Of a stretch of DNA of 47,810 bases, positions 33,927 to 42,771 are shown piece after piece. Positions within the stretch are counted from its first letter, which is position 1, and every line of letters starts with the position of its first letter. The DNA is taken from contig JAWXCF010000111.1 in NCBI GenBank assembly GCA_034440515.1, positions 1 through 47,810 on the forward strand. Reading direction: 5' to 3'. This DNA is from JAWXCF01 sp034440515. Its GTDB lineage: Bacteria; Bacteroidota; Bacteroidia; CAILMK01. The translations under genes and the position numbers were made by a program. The notes beneath the pieces are model-generated. The model was not told where the DNA came from. It did not search any database and saw nothing but the letters and a program-made list of their open reading frames with translations.

Positions 33927-34685
33927 ATGCGATTTAGGCAGATATTGAAATTATTTACGGTGGTTGGTTTGTGTTTAGCACCTCTACTGTTATTTGGGGC
34001 TAACGATACCTTAATTCACGAATCTGATAGATGGTTTTCTATATTTTCTAGCCAAATCAGTAGGCAACCAAGTTTTATATTTATCGTATTGTTGGTCAGC
34101 ACTATTTTGCTGGCTGTGATAAGGGTTATCAATCCAGATGAATACAGTCTTTTGGTTTTTGCCTCAGCACGCACCAGAAACCTCATTCAACTATTTAACG
34201 ACAATAGGTTTACTTTTTCAGTATCGCAAATATTACTTGATGTAATTAGCTGGTTAATGTGGTCAATATTAATAGCTTATACTTTGCAACCTGTAGGATT
34301 TGACATTTCATATACTTTGTTTGGGTATTGCGCCATAGCGTTTGTATTTAAAATGATTCTAATTCAGTTCTTTTCGGTCATTTTTTTGGGCAGTGTAGAG
34401 GGGACTGTCTATTTGTTAATGCAATTGCTGTGGTACAGAATATCTGGATTGGTATTATTGCCAATTTTATTTTTTGGCATTTATCAGCAGGTATATTCTA
34501 CTGCTAATGTAATAAGCTTTGCTTGGTTGATAATCGCTATATTATATGGTGCTTGGTTGTTTAGATTATTTGTTACTTTAAGTAATATTGGTAGGCATAG
34601 CTATTTATATTTATTATTCTATCTTTGCACTTCGGAACTATCCGTGATCCTTATCCTCATAAAAGAATATTTGGTTCAAGCGTAA
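33927..34685 (+). CDS. DUF4271 integral membrane protein
   Basis: This 252-residue multi-pass membrane protein has about six hydrophobic helices (roughly 8-26, 50-66, 100-122, 128-155, 170-190, 195-215). The motif INPDEYSLLVFASARTRN after the second helix fits the DUF4271 family, which in Bacteroidota is regularly found beside hemD. The function is unknown. ATG 33927 is preferred because the upstream TTG 33915 is part of the promoter. The stop overlaps the hemD start by one base (TAATG), showing translational coupling. Confidence 0.85.
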   Translation: MRFRQILKLFTVVGLCLAPLLLFGANDTLIHESDRWFSIFSSQISRQPSFIFIVLLVSTILLAVIRVINPDEYSLLVFASARTRNLIQLFNDNRFTFSVSQILLDVISWLMWSILIAYTLQPVGFDISYTLFGYCAIAFVFKMILIQFFSVIFLGSVEGTVYLLMQLLWYRISGLVLLPILFFGIYQQVYSTANVISFAWLIIAILYGAWLFRLFVTLSNIGRHSYLYLLFYLCTSELSVILILIKEYLVQA

Positions 34686-35455
34686 TGGAATCAAAGAAGC
34701 CAGATTTGAAAGTAAAGAGTATATTAATATCTCAACCGGAACCTACAGATGGCAGGTCTCCGTATTATGAATTGCGCGATAAATATAAATTGAACCTTGC
34801 ATTCAGAAACTTCGTGTCTGTATTGCCCGTTGCTGCAAAAGATTTTAGAAAAGATAAGGTAAATATATTAGAGCACACTGCTATAATATTGACCAGTAGG
34901 GCAAGCATAGAACATTTATTTAGATTGGTGCAAGAGATGCGTATAGAAATGCCCACTGATATGAAGTATTTCTGCGTATCTGAAACCATTGCCCTGTATT
35001 TACAAAAGTTTACTACTTACCGTAAGCGCAAGGTATTCTTCCCCAAAGACTCTGATCACTTAATTAACGACCAAATAATTAAGCATAAGGTAGAGAAATA
35101 TCTGTTTCCGCAAAGTAATTCTCAGACGAATGAACTGTATGATTATATGCGCAAAAACAAATTGCACGTTACCCCAGCCAGTATTTATAAGTCAACGAGT
35201 AGTGATTTAAGTGATTTAAAGGACGTCTATTATGATGTGCTAGCCTTCTTTAGTCCCACTGGAATTCAGAGCCTATTTGATAATTTTCCTGATTTTCAAC
35301 AGAATAATACACGTATTGCCGCATTTGGTTCTACTACTTGTCAAGCTGTACTAGACAAAGGTCTTAGGTTAGACATAACAGCACCAACACCAGAAGCACC
35401 AAGTATGAAAATGGCGTTAGAGCTATACATAAAAGGTGTAAATAACGGTAAATAA
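34685..35455 (+). CDS. hemD: Uroporphyrinogen-III synthase
   Basis: HemD closes and isomerises hydroxymethylbilane to uroporphyrinogen III in tetrapyrrole synthesis. The 256-residue product has the weak but recognisable family pattern of two similar lobes: VKSILISQPEP at the N-terminus, AIILTSRASIEHLFRL, then YDVLAFFSPTGIQSLFDNFP and AAFGSTTCQAVLDKGLRLDI near the C-terminus, with the closing APTPEAPSMKMALELY. ATG 34685 overlaps the DUF4271 stop; an in-frame ATG 60 bases upstream lies inside DUF4271 and is rejected. The T9SS sprF follows 124 bases downstream. Confidence 0.88.
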   Translation: MESKKPDLKVKSILISQPEPTDGRSPYYELRDKYKLNLAFRNFVSVLPVAAKDFRKDKVNILEHTAIILTSRASIEHLFRLVQEMRIEMPTDMKYFCVSETIALYLQKFTTYRKRKVFFPKDSDHLINDQIIKHKVEKYLFPQSNSQTNELYDYMRKNKLHVTPASIYKSTSSDLSDLKDVYYDVLAFFSPTGIQSLFDNFPDFQQNNTRIAAFGSTTCQAVLDKGLRLDITAPTPEAPSMKMALELYIKGVNNGK

Positions 35456-35488
35456 ACAGTTTAGCATATTTACCAAAGGATAGGTTGG

Positions 35489-35507
35489 AACTTTTTTAAA
35501 AAAAGTT
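35489..35507. other. T6/A7 inverted repeat upstream of sprF2
   Basis: AACTTTTTT and AAAAAAGTT are exact 9-base arms around one A. It follows hemD by 34 bases. It may act as a weak terminator for hemD or as a rigid/bent A-tract upstream of the T9SS operon promoter. Confidence 0.3.
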
Positions 35508-35530
35508 TAAACAAAAAACATAAATTCTCG

Positions 35531-35557
35531 TTGAAATTCCCTTTATTCGTACTTTTA
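35531..35557 (+). promoter_or_regulatory. Promoter of the sprF-gldKLMN region
   Basis: TTG (35531-35533), a 16-base spacer and TACTTTTA (35550-35557, last base off consensus) give transcription near 35563. This makes TTG 35531 a -33 element and ATG 35579 the translation start. Confidence 0.4.
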
Positions 35558-35578
35558 ATAAAAACTATAACTGCGCGA

Positions 35579-36574
35579 ATGAAAAAAGTTTTACTGTTGG
35601 GTGTGGCTCTGCTGGCACTCAGTATTACAAATGTGTATGGACAGCAGGAGCCTCAATTTACTCATTTTATGTTTAATAGGGCTGTATATAACCCAGCTTA
35701 TGTAGGTAGTACTCAAGCATTATGTGCAACTGTTGTGCAACACAATCAATACACGAGATTCAAAAGTCAATCTATAGATGGCGATGGTGCACCAGTTACT
35801 CAAACTTTAGACGCCCACGCACCACTACCTGTATTAGGTGGTAATGTAGGTGTCGGCATTATTGCTTATAAAGATCAAGAAAGTTGGATAGGAACTACTG
35901 GTTTTTCCGGAGCAGGTAGTTATAGATTTCAAAATTTACCCTTTGGTGGTCAACTTAGAGTTGGTCTAAACTTAGGAATTGTAAATAAATCATTAGACGC
36001 AAAGTGGAAGCCAAAGACATTAAGTGATCCTAGACTTCCGGGTAAATCTAGCTCAACCGCATTTAATGTAGGTGCAGGTCTTTACTACACCCGTACCAAT
36101 TGGTATGTAGGTTTATCTACGCTACACTTAACCCAACCAACCATACAGTGGAGTGAGGGTAATGCAGGTACTGAATACAATTTTGCCCGCGCTGTATTTG
36201 TAAATGCAGGGTACAACTACGAATTAGGTAGTAAAAAATATCAATTACAGCCTTCTATTTTATTAAAAACTGACGTTGCTAAAACTTCTTATGCATTAAA
36301 TGCTATGTTTTTATATAATGAAGCAATCTGGGGAGCAGTCAATTTCAGAGCTGAGCGTTTAAATGCACTTTCATTGATGTCAGGTGTTTATTTTGGCAAA
36401 CGTACTACTAATTTTAAATTAGGTTTAAGCTATGACATACCTACTGGTCAAAGGAAATCATTCGGCGGTTCATTAGAAATAATGGGTGGTGTTTGCGTTA
36501 AATTAAAGTTTAACGATATAATTATGCCTCCACCAGTTGATCCATTAAAATTAGGAAGAGATAGAGATTTGTAA
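35579..36574 (+). CDS. PorP/SprF family T9SS outer-membrane protein
   Basis: This 331-residue outer-membrane protein stands directly upstream of gldK, the usual place of porP in T9SS operons. It has a signal peptide (MKKVLLLGVALLALSITNVY then GQQ) and the family motif EPQFTHFMFNRAVYNPAYVG. Conserved glycine-rich barrel strands (VGVGIIAYKDQESWIGTTGF) and LGLSYDIPTGQ near the end follow. A short Pro-rich C-terminus (MPPPVDPLKLGRDRDL) may reach into the periplasm. By position it is the more likely PorP equivalent of the two SprF-like proteins in the window; that is an inference. Confidence 0.92.
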   Translation: MKKVLLLGVALLALSITNVYGQQEPQFTHFMFNRAVYNPAYVGSTQALCATVVQHNQYTRFKSQSIDGDGAPVTQTLDAHAPLPVLGGNVGVGIIAYKDQESWIGTTGFSGAGSYRFQNLPFGGQLRVGLNLGIVNKSLDAKWKPKTLSDPRLPGKSSSTAFNVGAGLYYTRTNWYVGLSTLHLTQPTIQWSEGNAGTEYNFARAVFVNAGYNYELGSKKYQLQPSILLKTDVAKTSYALNAMFLYNEAIWGAVNFRAERLNALSLMSGVYFGKRTTNFKLGLSYDIPTGQRKSFGGSLEIMGGVCVKLKFNDIIMPPPVDPLKLGRDRDL

Positions 36575-36695
36575 ATTTTTTACGAACTTCGCAACGTTTA
36601 CGTAATAAAGACTATAATTCTGCGTTATAGCCATACTACACAAGATTTTTAAAGCTACATACACTACAGATATTCAAGTAACAAGAGAAGTTGCT

Positions 36696-38030
36696 ATGCT
36701 AACAATGAGAAACATGAAATTCACATTAAGGAATACATTTGGTTTGCTATCTATAGCTGCCATCTTAGGTGCCTGTACAGGGCAAACCACAGGTGATTTA
36801 ACGGGTGTTGAAGGTCGTAGACCTTGGTATCACCCACAACCCTACGGTACTATATATGTACCAACAGGTACATTTCATATGGGTCAATCAGAGCAAGACA
36901 TTGCAAACTCATTGACTGCAAGACCAAAACAAGTATCAATTCAATCATTCTATATGGATGACACTGAAATCACCAATAACGAGTACCGCCAGTTTGTTTA
37001 CTGGGTTCGCGACTCTATTGTAGCTAAAAAGTTAGGTGATGAATATATGGTTGAGCACGAAAATGCTGAGCCTACCATTGACTGGGAAAAAGTAAGAGAA
37101 TTAAATATGGATGATCCTGAAGTTAAAGAGCAGATCAAGCCATTAATGTATAGTAAAGAAGACAACATCTCAGGTTCTGACAATATGGACTGGAGAAAAA
37201 TCAAGTACAAATACAAAAGATTTGATTTAGAGGAGGCTGCTAAATACAATAACAAAATCAAGTATTTTAAAGACCCTAAAGATACAAGCATCTCTCGTCG
37301 TAAATTTATACACGAGTATGAGCAAGAAATCTATCCTGATACTTTGACTTTTGTACGAGACTTTGCTTACGCTTACAATGAGCCAATGACTCAAACATAT
37401 TTCTGGCACCCAGGTTATGATGATTATCCGGTAGTAGGTGTTAGTTGGACACAAGCCAATGCTTTCTGTTGGTGGAGAACTTTATACCTAAATGCAGCTT
37501 ATACTGAAATAGGTGATCCTGAAGTCAACCCTTTCCGTTTGCCAATTGAGGCAGAGTGGGAGTATGCTGCTCGTGGTGGCCGTAGATTTAGTGCTTACCC
37601 TTGGGGTGGACCATATACACGCAATAGCCGTGGATGTTTCTTAGCCAACTTTAAACCTATGAGAGGGGATTATATCGGTGATGGTGGTTTCTTCCCTGTT
37701 AAGGCAACAGCATATTTCCCAAATGACTATGGCCTATACAATATGGCGGGTAACGTAGCAGAGTGGACCAGCAGTGCTTATGAAGAGTCTGCTTATTCGT
37801 TCGTAGATGACAAAAACCCTGACTTCCACAGAAATGTAGAAGACGATCCAGGTAACCCAAAATATTCTGCAACAACTAAAAGAAAAGTAACACGTGGTGG
37901 CTCTTGGAAAGATATAGCCTTCTACATTCAAAATGGAACACGTGCATACGATTACCAAGATACTGCTAAAAGTTATATCGGATTCCGTTGTGTAATGTCA
38001 TATATGGGTCGTAGTAACAGAGACAGATAA
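36696..38030 (+). CDS. gldK: T9SS/gliding ring lipoprotein GldK
   Basis: GldK (PorK) is an outer-membrane lipoprotein that forms the periplasmic ring with GldN. The 444-residue product has a lipobox in LSIAAILGAC and a SUMF1-like fold from YVPTGTFHMGQSEQDI to GFRCVMSYMG. A long charged insertion (about residues 105-215, with MDWRKIKYKYKRFDLEEAAK) interrupts the fold, as in other GldK proteins. The position of the FGE catalytic cysteines reads TRGGSWKDIAFYI, so it has no such activity. ATG 36696, 36705 or 36714 are all possible starts, and 36714 gives the most compact signal peptide. It leads gldK-gldL-gldM-gldN. Confidence 0.94.
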   Translation: MLTMRNMKFTLRNTFGLLSIAAILGACTGQTTGDLTGVEGRRPWYHPQPYGTIYVPTGTFHMGQSEQDIANSLTARPKQVSIQSFYMDDTEITNNEYRQFVYWVRDSIVAKKLGDEYMVEHENAEPTIDWEKVRELNMDDPEVKEQIKPLMYSKEDNISGSDNMDWRKIKYKYKRFDLEEAAKYNNKIKYFKDPKDTSISRRKFIHEYEQEIYPDTLTFVRDFAYAYNEPMTQTYFWHPGYDDYPVVGVSWTQANAFCWWRTLYLNAAYTEIGDPEVNPFRLPIEAEWEYAARGGRRFSAYPWGGPYTRNSRGCFLANFKPMRGDYIGDGGFFPVKATAYFPNDYGLYNMAGNVAEWTSSAYEESAYSFVDDKNPDFHRNVEDDPGNPKYSATTKRKVTRGGSWKDIAFYIQNGTRAYDYQDTAKSYIGFRCVMSYMGRSNRDR

Positions 38031-38123
38031 AACATATCACTTGCCAAAATATCATAAAGAGGTATTACTAAATTTTTTATAATAACAACAACGTACTAAT
38101 CACAACGCTTAACACAGAACAAG

Positions 38124-38924
38124 ATGGCTAAAAGTAAAAGTTTCTTAGAAACAAAAGCATTTAAATTAATTATGTCACGTATATACGGCCTAGGTGCTGC
38201 CGTAGTAATTATAGGTGCATTATTCAAAATCCTTCACTGGAAATTTGCAAATGAAATGTTAATGGTAGGTCTATTTACAGAGGCCGGTATATTCGCTATT
38301 TCAGCATTTGAACCCGTACACGAGGAGACAGATTGGAGCCTGGTATATCCAGAATTAGCTGGTGGTGCTAGTGCTAAAGGAAAAGAAGATCCAAAACAGA
38401 ATATGATTGATAAACTCAATGATATGCTTGAGAAAGCTAAAATTGAGCAAAATACAATTGATAAATTAGGTTCTGGTTTACGTTCACTTGGTGACAATGT
38501 AAACAAAATGTCATTATCTGCTGATGCTGCCGCTGCAACTAGTGAGTACACTAACAAAGTAAAAGAAGCTGCAACTTCAGTACATAAATTGAACGATTCA
38601 TACTCAAAAGCTATTACTGCAATTGATGCAATGGGTACTACAGGCGAGGCTTCAACTGAATACAATCAAAAGTTACGTGTAGTTACTGACCAATTGGGTA
38701 AAATGAATTCAGTGTATGAGTTAGAACTAAGTGAAACTCAAAACCATATGAAACAAGTTAGCGCATTTGCTAGCAGCTTGACACGTACTATTGAAAATCT
38801 TCAAGGTACTGAAGAAGCTTCTGTGACTTTGAAATCTGAATTCTCTCAATTAGGTAAAAACTTAAACACGCTGAATACAGTTTATGGTAATATGCTATCT
38901 GCTATGGGCAGTGGTAGAGCCTAA
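38124..38924 (+). CDS. gldL: T9SS/gliding motor protein GldL
   Basis: GldL is the inner-membrane stator-like subunit of the proton-driven T9SS motor. The 266-residue protein has two N-terminal transmembrane helices (about 18-37 and 43-62) with the family residues Tyr21 and Lys35 in IYGLGAAVVIIGALFKILHW and Glu53 in GLFTEAGIFAISAF. These match the Tyr, Lys and Glu reported as important in Flavobacterium GldL. The rest is a long helical cytoplasmic part (about 90-266) with heptad-like repeats. ATG 38124 follows gldK by 93 bases. Confidence 0.94.
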   Translation: MAKSKSFLETKAFKLIMSRIYGLGAAVVIIGALFKILHWKFANEMLMVGLFTEAGIFAISAFEPVHEETDWSLVYPELAGGASAKGKEDPKQNMIDKLNDMLEKAKIEQNTIDKLGSGLRSLGDNVNKMSLSADAAAATSEYTNKVKEAATSVHKLNDSYSKAITAIDAMGTTGEASTEYNQKLRVVTDQLGKMNSVYELELSETQNHMKQVSAFASSLTRTIENLQGTEEASVTLKSEFSQLGKNLNTLNTVYGNMLSAMGSGRA

Positions 38925-38963
38925 TTCTTAACATTCATTAACACTTTAATTTAAAGGCAAAGA

Positions 38964-40514
38964 ATGTCAGGTAATCCTCAAAGACAGAAAATGATTAATA
39001 TGATGTACCTGGTACTTACGGCGCTATTAGCGTTAAACGTATCAGCAGACATCTTAAAAGCCTTCGGTTTGGTAAACCGTGGTCTTGGTAATACCATTAC
39101 TGGTTTAACCAGTAAGAATGATTTTATTATGGGCCAGTTTAAAACGCTAAAGGATAACAATCCAAAAGCTGCTGAACCGTACGATGACGCTATAAAAGCA
39201 CAACAAATCTCGGCAACAATGATTGCTTATTTGGGCAAAGTAAAAGACGACATTGCTAAAGAAGCAGAAGGGTGGGACTATGAACAATATCCTGGAGAGA
39301 AAGTAACAGTATTGAAGGAGAGTGACCTTGAGGCCCCTCACCGTTATTTCATTGAAGAGAAAAAAGGCCAAAATGGTATTGATTTGCTTGCCAAATTGAA
39401 ACAATTTAACGTTGATATGGCAAAATTAAATGGTGGTGTTATCGCCATTGACACTGTGTCTTTGAAATCAACATTTAAAGAGAAAGACGGTACTAAAAAG
39501 AAATGGGCTGAGTACTATTTTGAAGGTAAACCTTCTATTGCTGCCATTACTCTTTTGACTAAGTTTCAAACTGACGTTAAAGCATCCGAAGCAGACGCAT
39601 TGCAGTTCAACATTAAAAGAGTTGGTGCAACTGATTTTAAGTTTGACCAAGTAAAACCAATGGTTTCTATTAATACTCCATCACTAAACGTGGGTGGTAA
39701 ATTTGAAGCACAAATTTCACTAGGTGCTTATGACTCTAAGTCTTCACCAATAGTTAAAGTAGGTGGTCGCGTTATCCCAGTTAAGGATGGTGTTGCTATT
39801 TATAATGAAACTGCAAATGGTATGGGTACCAAGAACATTAATGGTGAAATTGTAGTAAAATCTCCAATTGCTGGTGAGAAAGATAAAGTTTACAAATTTG
39901 AAACTTCATATCAAGTATTTACAGGTGGTGCAACTATCTCTGCCGATAAAATGAATATGTTGTATGTTGGTTTAGATAATCCTATCTCTATATCCGCGGC
40001 CGGTTTCAGACCTGACCAAGTTAATGCTTCTGCTACTGGAGCTGCATTAGTTAAGAAAGGTAACGGCGCTTATGTTATCAAACCATTGAGTATCAACACT
40101 CGTGAAATTGTTATCAATGTAGCTGTAAATGATAATGGAACTTCACGTCAAATGGGTAAAGCCGTTTACCGTGTGCGTAACGTTCCTAAACCAGAGATTC
40201 TATTAGGTTCTAAACAACCTGGTCCAATCAGTCGTGGTGAGTTAACCATTGTTTCACAAGTAAATGCTGGTTATGGTGAGAGTTTTGCCTTTGAAGGTTT
40301 GGGTATCAATGTGACTAGTTTCACTTTTGTACACGCAAAACGTGCAGGTGGTACACCCTATTTTGAAACTGTAACAGGTAACCGTGTTACAGGTGGTATG
40401 AGAAATGCGTTTCAAGGTGCTAAACCTGGAGATGTAATCGTTATATCAGAGGTTTCTACAGTTAGTGCTGGTGCCAGCAAGAAATCAAATGGCGGTTCTT
40501 GGACCGTTAAGTAA
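38964..40514 (+). CDS. gldM: T9SS/gliding motor protein GldM
   Basis: GldM has one N-terminal transmembrane helix packed in the GldL ring and a long periplasmic rod that carries force to the GldK-GldN ring. The 516-residue product begins with the diagnostic NPRQKMINMMYLVLTAL-type sequence (SGNPQRQKMINMMYLVLTAL). The helix lies at about 10-30. It is followed by a helical domain (about 35-200) and three Ig-like beta domains with PMVSINTPSLNVGG, ISADKMNMLYVGLDNPIS and GSKQPGPISRGEL at their borders. It follows gldL by 39 bases and precedes gldN by 11. Confidence 0.95.
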   Translation: MSGNPQRQKMINMMYLVLTALLALNVSADILKAFGLVNRGLGNTITGLTSKNDFIMGQFKTLKDNNPKAAEPYDDAIKAQQISATMIAYLGKVKDDIAKEAEGWDYEQYPGEKVTVLKESDLEAPHRYFIEEKKGQNGIDLLAKLKQFNVDMAKLNGGVIAIDTVSLKSTFKEKDGTKKKWAEYYFEGKPSIAAITLLTKFQTDVKASEADALQFNIKRVGATDFKFDQVKPMVSINTPSLNVGGKFEAQISLGAYDSKSSPIVKVGGRVIPVKDGVAIYNETANGMGTKNINGEIVVKSPIAGEKDKVYKFETSYQVFTGGATISADKMNMLYVGLDNPISISAAGFRPDQVNASATGAALVKKGNGAYVIKPLSINTREIVINVAVNDNGTSRQMGKAVYRVRNVPKPEILLGSKQPGPISRGELTIVSQVNAGYGESFAFEGLGINVTSFTFVHAKRAGGTPYFETVTGNRVTGGMRNAFQGAKPGDVIVISEVSTVSAGASKKSNGGSWTVK

Positions 40515-40525
40515 TTCATAATATA

Positions 40526-41392
40526 ATGAACAAGATAATAATTGCTATTCTGATTTGCTTTATTGGTGTAAGTACGCTAAGTACTGCACAGAAGCAAAAG
40601 AAAGAGGATGAGAATAAGTATCTAGACTACACATACGAGAAAAAGAATGTGAAGGAAAGAAGAGTTATTCCATATCCTCCACTGCGTGAGGCTGATGTAG
40701 TTTACTCTAAGAAAGTGGAGCGTGTAATTGATACAAGGGAGAAAAAAAACCAGCCTATGGCTTGGCCTAAAAATCCTTTCAATAAAATATTATACACTTT
40801 AGTAACAACATCAGGTGATGAGAATAAGCCAGGAAGAATAAAAGCTTATCGTAATGATACTTTTATAAAACCTTTAGCCGTAAAAGATGTGAAGAAAGTT
40901 GGTGGTTTCTGTGAGATAGTTGATAAGCAAATTGACCCGAATGACCCGTATCGTACCGAGCAGGTTGAGGTTTGTTCTCCTTTTGATTACACACAGATTA
41001 CCAGATTTAGAATCAACGAAGAGTGGATATTTGATAAGCAACGTGGTATGTTTTTTCCACGTATCATCAGTATCTGTCCACTATATATTCCAAATATTGG
41101 TGGTCAAACTTTCCCCGAGTCTCCTATGTTTTTCGTACGCTATGAAGATTTGAGACCCATTATGATTCAAGAGGAGTGTTTTAACCGTCAAAATGATGGT
41201 CAACAACCTACTTACTATGATTGGTTTGAGAGTAGAATGTTCAGCAGCTACATTACAAAAGAATCAAATGATAAAGATATGTCCATTAACGAGATGCCTG
41301 AGTTTAAAGATAATCCTATGGAGGCTCTTTATGAATCAGATCGCGTGAAAATGGAACTGTTCAATTGGGAGCACGATTTGTGGGAATACTAG
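40526..41392 (+). CDS. gldN: T9SS/gliding protein GldN
   Basis: GldN (PorN) is a periplasmic protein that completes the GldK-GldN ring beneath the outer membrane. The 288-residue product has a Sec signal peptide without lipobox (MNKIIIAILICFIGVSTLST then AQK). It also has the family features VYSKKVERVIDTREKKNQP, RINEEWIFDKQRGMFFPRI and ICPLYIPNIGGQTFPESPMF. A strong terminator closes the operon 29 bases after the stop. Confidence 0.94.
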   Translation: MNKIIIAILICFIGVSTLSTAQKQKKEDENKYLDYTYEKKNVKERRVIPYPPLREADVVYSKKVERVIDTREKKNQPMAWPKNPFNKILYTLVTTSGDENKPGRIKAYRNDTFIKPLAVKDVKKVGGFCEIVDKQIDPNDPYRTEQVEVCSPFDYTQITRFRINEEWIFDKQRGMFFPRIISICPLYIPNIGGQTFPESPMFFVRYEDLRPIMIQEECFNRQNDGQQPTYYDWFESRMFSSYITKESNDKDMSINEMPEFKDNPMEALYESDRVKMELFNWEHDLWEY

Positions 41393-41420
41393 TCACAAAT
41401 TAAGTTTGTATCAATAAATA

Positions 41421-41455
41421 AGGCCCTGTATAGATTTCTATGCAGGGCTTTTCTT
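41421..41455 (+). terminator. Intrinsic terminator of the gldKLMN operon
   Basis: An 11-bp stem (41423-41433 with 41438-41448, one wobble), an ATTT loop and a TTTTCTT tail. It lies between gldN and the convergent end of purA and may also serve purA weakly from the other side. Confidence 0.9.
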
Positions 41456-41480
41456 ATTCAGTTTAAAGAATGAAATTATT

Positions 41481-42746
41481 CTAAGCCTTAATTATAGTTT
41501 GGTCACGCTCTGGGCCAGTGCTAATTAACTTAATAGCTTTATTACAGTATTGTTCTATGTAGTTTATATAGTCTTTCACTGTTTCTGGCAGTGCATCGTA
41601 GTCTGTAATAATGCTAGTATCTTCTGACCACCCCTGCATTTCAATTGAATTAGCAGTAAGATTGTGGTCAAAACTTAGTTTGCTGAAGTTGCAAGATTCG
41701 TTATCAGAATTATAGTAATGTGTTGACACACCAATTGGAGTAATCCCGTCTAACACGTCAAGTTTCATCATAATTAAATCAGTTACCCCGTTTAGCGTTA
41801 TCGCATACTTCAGTGCTAACAAGTCAAGCCAACCAGTTCTACGCGGTCTCCCAGTTGTAGATCCAAATTCGTGTCCTTTCTGACGAATAATCTCGCCCAT
41901 TTCTTCCAGTAATTCAGTTGGGAATGGTCCCTCACCGACTCTTGTTAAATAGGCCTTAAATATTCCGAATACTTTTCTGATGTGTTGTGGTGCAACTCCT
42001 AGTCCAGTGCACACACTTGCGCTAATGGTATTGCTACTGGTCACATATGGATATGTACCAAAGTCAATGTCAAGTAGAGTACCTTGTGCTCCTTCAGCTA
42101 GTATCAGCTTGTTATTTTCTAGTGCTTCATTTAAATAATCTTCACAGTCTATGAAATTAAGTTGTTTTAGATACTCAATGTTTTTCAGCCATTCTGCATC
42201 ATCTACAACTACATCAGCTACGCCAAGTCTATTAAGCATATCTAAGTGACGCTGCTTTTTTAGTTCGTATCTAGGTAGGAAATCTTTTGTAAATATTTCA
42301 CCTATTCGAAGTCCAAAACGCCCAGTTTTATCTTGATAAGTAGGACCTATACCCTTTAGGGTTGTACCTACTTTCTTATTATCAGGGTTTTGTTCGTTTT
42401 GTGCATCTAGCAACCTGTGTGTTGGTAGTATCAGGTTAGCCTTTCTACTAATGAGTAATCTACTCTTAACCTCTATGCCTTCACCCTCTAGTGATTCTAT
42501 CTCTTTCCGTAAAATGTTTGGGTCTAATACTACGCCATTTCCTACTACATTTATTACTCCTTTTCTAGTCATACCGCTAGGTATTTGGTGCAATACGTAT
42601 TTCTTTTTACCTATTATGATGGTGTGACCAGCATTTGGTCCACCTTGAAATCTGGCTATTATGTCGTAATCTTTACTTAGCAGGTCAACTATTTTCCCTT
42701 TGCCCTCATCGCCCCATTGTAGGCCCAGTATTATGTCTATTGGCAT
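41481..42746 (-). CDS. purA: Adenylosuccinate synthetase
   Basis: PurA joins IMP and aspartate with GTP to make adenylosuccinate, the first committed step to AMP. The 421-residue product has the P-loop GLQWGDEGKGKIVDLL, the IMP-site NAGHTI, GIGPTYQDKTGRFGLR, EGAQGTLLDIDFGTYPYVTS and GSTTGRPRRTGWLD. The length is normal. It starts 25 bases after the fur stop on the same strand and is probably cotranscribed with it. Confidence 0.96.
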   Translation of the reverse strand: MPIDIILGLQWGDEGKGKIVDLLSKDYDIIARFQGGPNAGHTIIIGKKKYVLHQIPSGMTRKGVINVVGNGVVLDPNILRKEIESLEGEGIEVKSRLLISRKANLILPTHRLLDAQNEQNPDNKKVGTTLKGIGPTYQDKTGRFGLRIGEIFTKDFLPRYELKKQRHLDMLNRLGVADVVVDDAEWLKNIEYLKQLNFIDCEDYLNEALENNKLILAEGAQGTLLDIDFGTYPYVTSSNTISASVCTGLGVAPQHIRKVFGIFKAYLTRVGEGPFPTELLEEMGEIIRQKGHEFGSTTGRPRRTGWLDLLALKYAITLNGVTDLIMMKLDVLDGITPIGVSTHYYNSDNESCNFSKLSFDHNLTANSIEMQGWSEDTSIITDYDALPETVKDYINYIEQYCNKAIKLISTGPERDQTIIKA

Positions 42747-42771
42747 TTAGTCTTATTTATTTACAGTTAGT

